From the NCBI GenBank assembly GCA_015680685.1, contig MNCI01016519.1, forward strand, positions 192,802 to 256,801: a DNA stretch of 64,000 nucleotides. The letters are read 5' to 3'. Shown piece after piece: positions 57,716 through 64,000 of the stretch. The notes beneath the pieces were generated by a model. The model saw only the letters and a program-made list of their open reading frames with translations. It did not search any database and was not told the origin of the DNA. Position 1 is the first letter of the stretch; every line of letters starts with the position of its first letter. Source of the stretch: Gnetum montanum (Eukaryota > Streptophyta > Gnetopsida > Gnetales > Gnetaceae). Both the position numbers and the translations under genes were made by a program.

Positions 57716-60242
57716 ACGTTCAATGTCCAACACTCGCACTATGTTCTTTACCTCCTGCTAGTCATTCATCTATCTGGCTAGGTCCTCATCGATGGATCAT
57801 TGATATGTGAATTATCCTTTGAGGACTTTGAGTTCAACATTAGCAATCTCAAGCTTTTACTTGATGTCCTTATGGTGTTTGAACTTGGCCTCGTATAGTA
57901 GATATGAGCTAGCTACTTTTTTTCCAATTACAACTATGGCCATCTTGCTATCAGCATTGCCAGGTTTTCATAATGGAGATTGGCCAACTCCATATGCTCT
58001 ATCATTTCTTCGATCTGCAACTCCTTCAAGTAGATCTCTACTTTGTTGTAGGCATCAATACCATCAAGGATGGGCTGCCACATCTCTCTTCCTTCCTAGA
58101 GTTGCTGAAGGGCTTCATTTACCTTAGCCTTTGTCATCTAGATTTCTCTTTCATTAATTACCTTTTGTAAGCCAACTGGTCCCTGTAGTGATTTTTGACT
58201 CTCTCAAATTTGAGAGCTTTATTCTTCTAAGCGACAACTTCGTTGGCATAATTTTGTCACAAGGCACGTACCACCTCCATTGACAAATTGTGGTTCTCCA
58301 CGGCCAATTTCCTTAGTTCAATGTTTACTCTGGCAAGCTGCTTCTACTATTGATGAATGAATTCTTGCATTTGATCTTTCTGAGTATCAACATTTCACAG
58401 GCGATGATTTTGCACAATCAATGCTTCATTTTCTTGGCACATGTGATTCAAGTCCTTTTTTCTTGAGTGCATTTCAGCTTCTACCACAGACTATTTGAAG
58501 ATGGCCAATAATACTTCCTCCTTAGCCTTTTGAAATCATTCTTGAAGTTGTTTAATAGCTTCATCTCTTGTCATTGCTGGGTTGAAGATTTTTTGTTCTA
58601 CAAGTCAAGAATGAAGTTCAACAACCTCCACAGCCAACTGTTGATTTTCCTCTTGGGTCATTTCAAGTTGCCCCTCCAAAATGCTACATCTATCCCTTGC
58701 ATTTAGCAACTTCGACTAGGTTGCAATGATGTTCTTTGGAAGATCAAAGGTATTCTGAGTTGGTTGCCTAGTTCCTACTGGTCGTTTTAGTAGTTATTCA
58801 TGTTAGGTTATGTTCAATTTCCTACTAATTGTGCCTACGAACATTTGCACATCTTGGACTATAGATACATATGGTATAGACACCACAGGTGCATTCAGTG
58901 CTTTAGCTACATGGTCAACTACCACTTTTGCTATTGTCTCCTACCCTTGGTGCTGCATCACTAAGATAATTCACTCTTCACCTTCCTCCAACCTTACCGA
59001 GAAAGTTCCAGCATTCCCAAAGATTTCTGGGAATAGATGATGTGTTGCTAACCTCAAAGGTAGCTATGTTCTTTGGGTAGAGAAAATGGAACCACCCCTC
59101 TCCATTTGGCTAACTGTTTGGGCCACCTCATTAAGGTAACTCATTGCTAGCATATGGATCCACCCCACTCATTCCTATTTGCTACTCTTGTCCATTCAAG
59201 AGCTACTTTCAAATTTGTCACAGATGCTCAAGGACTACATGGACCTCCAATGTTATCTCTTGAGTGGGTGGTGATGGCTACAGCTTCTCTTCTTGAATGG
59301 TTGTTAGCATTTTATCTTTCATGATTTCTACTGATGAGGTTAAGGGAGCATGCTTAAGAGTGTCATTTGAATAGCGAACAATACCTACCTTCTTGCAAAG
59401 TTTCCTAGTAAGGCACATAAAGGGTAGGATCTTCCTTCCACATTCGTTCTCTTTGAAGTGCTTCTCAATCTCCATATAAATCAACTGTGGAAGGTTCATA
59501 GGAAATTTCCCACTTAGAGCAGTGCATGCTTGAGTGGAGAAGGTAGTTACCTTGCTTCGCCTCACTGTTGGATTAAGGTGGTAGGTTGCAAGCTTGAAAT
59601 AAATTCGCTCCATCGATGTGAACACACCATACTTCTTACAATCCACCCTGTAGCATCACTGGGTCCACTTCCTTTTTTCCTTAGGATCACCTTTTTTTGA
59701 TATTTTCACCAACTATGTTCCAATATCTAGCAACCCCACTACTTGTGCAATAGCTTTATGCTAAATAGGATACTTGAATGTCCTTGATTTTTACAATGGG
59801 CCCCCACCTTCAGCTATTCCAAAAGAGATAGGTTTCTCCCATGTACCATTCCCCACTGGTCATGATGATTAGCCACATGGGAGAGGTTTGCAATTGTGTT
59901 CTAACATCCTCTAGAGCTTTTTCCAAAAATGGCCTAAATTTTATCTCACTGATCTTTAGATCTCTTGGGACTTGATGATGTCTAGGCAAGCTTGAGTTAG
60001 AGTGACCTCAAGCCTTGGCACAAGTCCAAGTGCTTCTCCTCATTGAGATTATTCTATAGGCACTTCTTCTTCTAGAATCTATCAAACAAATTTCACTTTA
60101 GGCTCCTCATGAAGAGGTCCCATTGCATGGGTTGCCTCTTATTGTTCTTGGCCTTGTTCCTACTGGCCCCTTCCAACTCTAGGTCACTTCTCCAGTGGTT
60201 GTAAGGGTTCTCCTTCCTACAAACATTTTTTTTGGGTGCCAT
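57716..60242 (-). pseudogene. Large coiled-coil ORF relic, possibly a Tat/Athila ORF1-type protein
   Basis: The minus strand starts at an ATG (60242-60240, MAPKK). 60242-59650 is shifted and broken. The open frame 59646-59278 contains a NLPQLIYMEIEKHF and ILPFMCLTRKLCKKVG pattern reminiscent of the putative plant transposon / ATHILA ORF1 family. About 59250-57800 is Glu/Gln/Lys-rich with heptad-like spacing (LNARDRCSILEGQLEMTQEE, QLAVEVVELHS, EAIKQLQE), clearly a long coiled coil with stops fitting C-to-T change. It runs in frame into the integrase tail at 57715. Function unknown; family call tentative. Confidence 0.5.
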
Positions 60243-61582
60243 CTATAATCACAATAGAAACATGGATTAGCAATTATTGTGTAACCTTAAAAAAATTGGG
60301 ATACCTTAACTCTTGAGGGTAGTTACACTTGGCTAAGTTGTAATTATGGCTAATTTAATTAACTTAATTATTATTTCTATTTATGCCTTATCATTGATAA
60401 ATCATCACAGAGATTGTTGGAAGGGTTGACTTGGAAAAAGTTGATGTTTATGTATGATTAAGGTTACTAACCCTTGAGGGAGTTAGAAAAAAATTTCAAA
60501 AATTGCATTTGAAACCTTAAGGTTTGTGGCTTCCACGATAAAGATCTTAACTCCAGTAAAGGCAAGATTGAAAAATAAAGTGATTTGGACAAATGCTTTG
60601 AAAGTTATGGACTCTGGAAGGTTTTGGGCTCTGAAAAATTACAAAATTTCCTCATGTGTTATGAGCAAATTGTAAAAAATTCCAAAGTATCCGACGATAT
60701 ATATAGTATTTTTATAGTGCATCAATGAGGCCTCATCAATGGGGTGTCATTGATGCGGTTAGCTGTGTTGATAAGGCCTTGTCAACATATATGTTGACCA
60801 CCATTGACTTTGACAAACTTTCAAAATACAAGGAATTTTTTTGATGAAATTGGGATCAAATGAAAGCTTAGAAGACCAAGAATAGTATGAACTCATGAGA
60901 AGAGGGCATTGAAGTTCATAAATTTGAAAAAATGAAGAGAAATTAATGTAATGGATGAATGCAATGCAATATTAACGAGTACTAAGAGGTTTACACAATG
61001 GAAAATACAAAATATAACATTTTATCAATGTCAAAGTTAAGAAACCTTAACTAATCAAGCCAAAAGCTATGCAAGTGGATCCTTTCCATAGTAGGCTCAA
61101 GCCCTCTTTGCCCTTGCATAACCTCAACTATGGAGTCCATGGGCCTCGTAATCAATTTAATGATCATGACAAGTTAAAGACCAACCCAAAAGAATCCACT
61201 CAAGAATCTGAATATGTCAGACTAAGACATAGAGCATAACATAGAACCCAGCAATGAGGTGAGTTATGGCAGCATAGATGGATGATAGAAAAGGTGAAAT
61301 GGAGTTCCAAATTAAGGTCATAAGAAGTCCCTTGTGGATTGTGGTTAAAATGACCCAAGAAATTCCATCCTTAGTATAGACCAAATCCTTCCACTTCCAG
61401 TGACTTCGCATAGTCACTCTAAGATCAATCTATCCACTCGAGACACAAGAGTATCCCCGTAAGATAACCACCATTCCACAAAGAGGATAGAGAAGTAAAA
61501 AGTGAGAGACAAAGGGCCTTAGTTAGAGGGGGCCTTCAGGCATAAGTGTAAGTCTCTTTTGATTCCCATAACCAATGCTTGT
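60243..61582. other. Leader or unassigned DNA upstream of the coiled-coil relic, no gene
   Basis: Expected to hold the 5' leader of the minus-strand element, but I find no LTR matching 54457-56281. Short open frames (for example 61217-61417) match nothing. Confidence 0.4.
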
Positions 61583-61590
61583 AGCCCCTT

Positions 61591-61754
61591 TATTTGTCCA
61601 AGGGGTGTGCTTTGAATTTCCATTGTTTGCATTTTTTTTTCTATTTTGAAATGGGAATCACACCATGCAAGGACCTATTTTTGTCGAAGGGGTGTGCTTT
61701 GAATTCCTATTGTTTGTTTTTTTTTCTTGAATGATGAAAACCACACCATGCAAT
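61591..61754. repeat. Tandem duplication of ~80 bp
   Basis: TATTTGTCCAAGGGGTGTGC... to ...CACACCATGCAA (61591-61672) is repeated as TATTTTTGTCGAAGGGG... to ...CACACCATGCAA (61676-61753), with small differences in the T-run and middle. Confidence 0.7.
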
Positions 61755-61767
61755 GATGTTATTTGTC

Positions 61768-62479
61768 TTCCTATCATTGGATGTTATATGGAACAGTAAG
61801 AAGTTTGCAAAAAAAACACAAACACTCAAGCAAGAAGAAGAGCACAAAGAGTATTGAGTCCCCTTGAAGTCACATCCTTTATAAACCTTTGGATCCTTCC
61901 TAATTCTAGAACTACCAAGGTCACTAATTGATTAAAAGTTTCTTTAATGAAAAAGGGACCTCAAATTCCTAAAACAAAGAAAACCATAAAGCTCATTGGA
62001 TGGGAAAATGACATGGACTTACTACTTGTCCCATGAAAAACAAACCATGCTAAAGTCATTAGACATCATAATTTAAAAATAGAAACCAAATATTGACAAT
62101 CACACATTAAGCACAAACCATCATTAGCAAACAACAACAACAACATTATGTCCTGTAACAAAACAACAAATTTATTAGCAAAATTGAAAAAATATCATGC
62201 TTAATCAAAATAAACAAAAGAAATAAAATAAAGTAAAATATATAAGAAAGTGTAAAATAAGTAAGAAAGTTTAAAGGTACTAAAGATGGTGTAAAATTTA
62301 GAAAAATTTGAAAATAAAAAAATTATAAAATCAAAAACATGAAAAAAAAAAGGTAGAAAAACTAGGAGGCCATGGTAATGGTTAGCATGAATGGCCATCT
62401 CCCCAATGACTGAGTTGGTAGGAGGAGATCTAAAAAATAGAACGTGGGTGTCCATTAGTTGAGGCAGTATTTACACTAG
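61768..62479. other. AT-rich DNA, probably 3' region of the next minus-strand element
   Basis: No gene. Reading left from the integrase, the minus strand passes through U-rich sequence (62455-62201, Phe/Leu/Tyr-rich open frame that is probably untranslated). A minus-strand TATAAAG lies near 61880, but no LTR boundary can be fixed. Confidence 0.4.
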
Positions 62480-63630
62480 CCAATCTTGGTTCTACGAAAG
62501 GTTTAATTTGTTGGATATTGACCAACTACTTTTTATTTAGGCTATTTGTAAATTATCATGGCCTAGAGGGAAAGGTTTGATCAATTATATAAGGTCCATT
62601 CCATAATGTTTGAAATTTTTCCTTTTTAGGTACATGTGTGGGGTTCTAGTAGAGGACCTTATCTCCTGGTTGAAACCATACTTTCCTAATTCTAAGGTCA
62701 TGGCATTGCTTGCTGAATGCTTTGTTCATCTCATTCAAAGATAGGATGACTAAGTGATTTTCATCTAGCACATTTAGATTGATCAATATTTCCTTTTGTG
62801 CTAAACTTAGGTCAAGGTTTAGATCACAGGCCATTGAGAGTATACGGAGTTCAGATTGAATTGGGAGAGTTGGAAGTTTCTTATACACTAACTCATAAGG
62901 AGAATATGCAATAGGAAGTTTCCAAGTTGATCGATAAGCCCAAAGAGCATCATTAAGTTTTATGCTCCAATCCTTCCTATATTTGCTAATGGTTCATGTT
63001 AATATTTTTGTAATCTCCCAGTTAGTTACCTCTACTTGACTGTTGGCTTGGGTGTGGTGAGGTGTTGTGAATTTATGTTCTACCCCTAAGCATTGCATTA
63101 ATTTTCTAAATGAGTCACATTATCAAAAAATAGTGAATGTGGGATCCCAAACCTATTTACAATATGTTGCATAAATCTAGCAACAGTGGATGACATGCAA
63201 TCTCTAACAATTGCTACTTCAACCTATTTTGTGTAATAGTCAACTGCTACTATAATATATTCTTTTTAATTAGACATGGGTGTGATGAGGCCCATGAAAT
63301 CAATGCCTCATATGTGAAAAGGTTCTAGTGGTTGAATCCACTGTTAAGGACCTTCCATATAAGCAGTCGTCCCCCACCACCCCCACCCCCCCGCGTCACG
63401 TTGACAATATTCACAAGACTTGACAAACTAGTGGGCATCCCTAAATATTGTGGACCAATAGTATCCTACAATTAGGATTTTTATGCTTGTGCATCTCCTT
63501 GCATAGTGGCCTCCGCAAGGTCCTTCATGAGCATCCTAGAGAATGCACAATTGATCTTCATCAGGGACACACCAACGAATCAGGCCATCAACACACACCT
63601 TGTAAAGGTGTCCATTAATTTCCATGAAGT
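62480..63630 (-). pseudogene. Ty3/gypsy integrase, fourth element
   Basis: Minus strand. Cys pair of the zinc-binding domain in CEYCQR (about 63410), core start GIDFMGLITPMSN (about 63300-63270; first Asp present), second block FFDN (about 63130; Asp present), third block TPHHTQANSQVEVTNWEI (about 63080-63020; Glu present, Gly of NGQ changed to Ser). 62888-62646 is the open C-terminal region (LPIQSELRILSMACDLNL, VWFQPGDKVLY). Frames shift several times. A short Gly/Trp-coding insertion follows the Cys pair (the G-rich tract at 63371-63394). Catalytic residues remain, but the frame is broken. Confidence 0.75.
63371..63394 (-). other. G-rich tract (plus strand C-rich) within the integrase relic
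   Basis: Plus strand CCCCCACCACCCCCACCCCCCC; minus strand has runs of G7, G5, G2 and G5 separated by single T, a potential G-quadruplex. It lies between the zinc-binding domain and catalytic core and encodes no conserved residue. Out of keeping with AT-rich surroundings. Confidence 0.75.
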
Positions 63631-63799
63631 ACTTGACCTAATGAAAAAATTGTTACTTTTTCCTAAAATTCAAGTCTTATGGCATCTGTTGCATGAGAAG
63701 ATATGTGAGGATGCCATTATACCATATTGCTTTTTCAAGCATTTGTTTCTTTATTGCTCTAGTAAAGAGGAGTTCATCTAGAAATTGATCATAGAGTAA

Positions 63800-64000
63800 G
63801 CTCTTATCTTTGTTATTTCATCTTAAGTGAGAAAGATGATCAGCAACCACATTCTCAGTCCTTTTTCGATCTACCATAGTAAGATTGAATTCCTACAAGA
63901 TCACAAGCCACCATATAACACGAGGGCTCATCGTCGGCTTATTCATAAGAAAGTGAATTACACTATGATCCGTATGTACAAATACTTTGTAGCCTAGCAC
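63800..64000 (-). pseudogene. Ty3/gypsy RNase H end, fourth element
   Basis: The minus strand from the window edge reads VLGYKVFVHTDHSVIHFLMN, then a RWxxxLQEFxL-type block and ENVVADHLSHLR (about 63870-63820), the standard end of Ty3/gypsy RNase H. Continues into the integrase region through 63781-63506, which is poorly kept. RT lies beyond the window. Confidence 0.75.

Noticed and set aside
57807-58127. 106-codon plus-strand open frame
   Set aside because: Antisense by-product of the minus-strand coiled-coil relic, whose Glu/Gln/Lys-rich reading is much more coherent.
62201-62455. 84-codon Phe/Leu/Tyr-rich minus-strand frame, possible membrane peptide
   Set aside because: AT-rich untranslated DNA downstream of the integrase; composition explains it.

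Overview
The window is plant nuclear DNA: AT-rich, intergenic and built almost entirely of decayed LTR retroelements plus a rearranged endogenous caulimovirid (plant pararetrovirus). I see no intact host gene, no rRNA or tRNA gene, no CRISPR array and nothing bacterial. Very old, stop-ridden Ty3/gypsy (Tat-like and Athila-like) and Ty1/copia copies together with integrated caulimovirid DNA suggest a large plant genome. A gymnosperm is plausible, but this is inference.

Layout. 1-3907: 3' end of a Tat-like Ty3/gypsy element on + (integrase, 3' untranslated tandem repeats, PPT, and a 3' LTR whose U3 is full of GCGTATACGC palindromes). 3908-7000: unassigned AT-rich DNA. 7000-8032: copia RT/RNase H relic on -. 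8058 to about 17400: very degenerate Athila-like element on + (LTR, PBS, gag, protease, RT, RNase H, integrase, PPT, 3' LTR). 18819-30060: Tat-like element on - (LTR, integrase, two RNase H domains, RT, pre-RT). Its second RNase H domain is interrupted by a complete, gag-only, non-autonomous copia-type element (22780-28216) with TSD CTTCA. 30060-40870: a composite block with a solo LTR (30659-31684, TSD AAGGT), a ~190-bp degenerate array carrying ACTATGCTGGCCAGCATAGT palindromes, an apparently perfect 592-bp inverted repeat (33950-35570), and an intron-containing pseudogene of unknown function (37946-40119). 40870-44503: Tat-like gag and protease on -, possibly the 5' half of the element at 18819-30060.

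44664-53870 is an endogenous caulimovirid mosaic. One nearly full-length copy lies on - (movement protein, coat protein, protease, RT, RNase H). Partial copies in the opposite orientation abut it on both sides, and a fourth, internally shuffled fragment lies beyond. 54457-60242 is a third Tat-like copy on -: LTR, hairpin plus PPT, integrase tail, then a coiled-coil ORF read in the same frame as the integrase tail. 62480-64000 is the integrase/RNase H end of another Ty3/gypsy element on -.

The most unusual signals are non-coding: a hairpin next to the PPT shared by three Tat-like copies with paired base changes; palindrome-rich LTR promoters of different sequence; the apparently identical long inverted repeat; and the inverted caulimovirid configuration, which would fold into long dsRNA if read through. 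In-frame stops inspected in several relics fit C-to-T change at CAG, CAA or CGA codons, as expected of silenced, methylated DNA.
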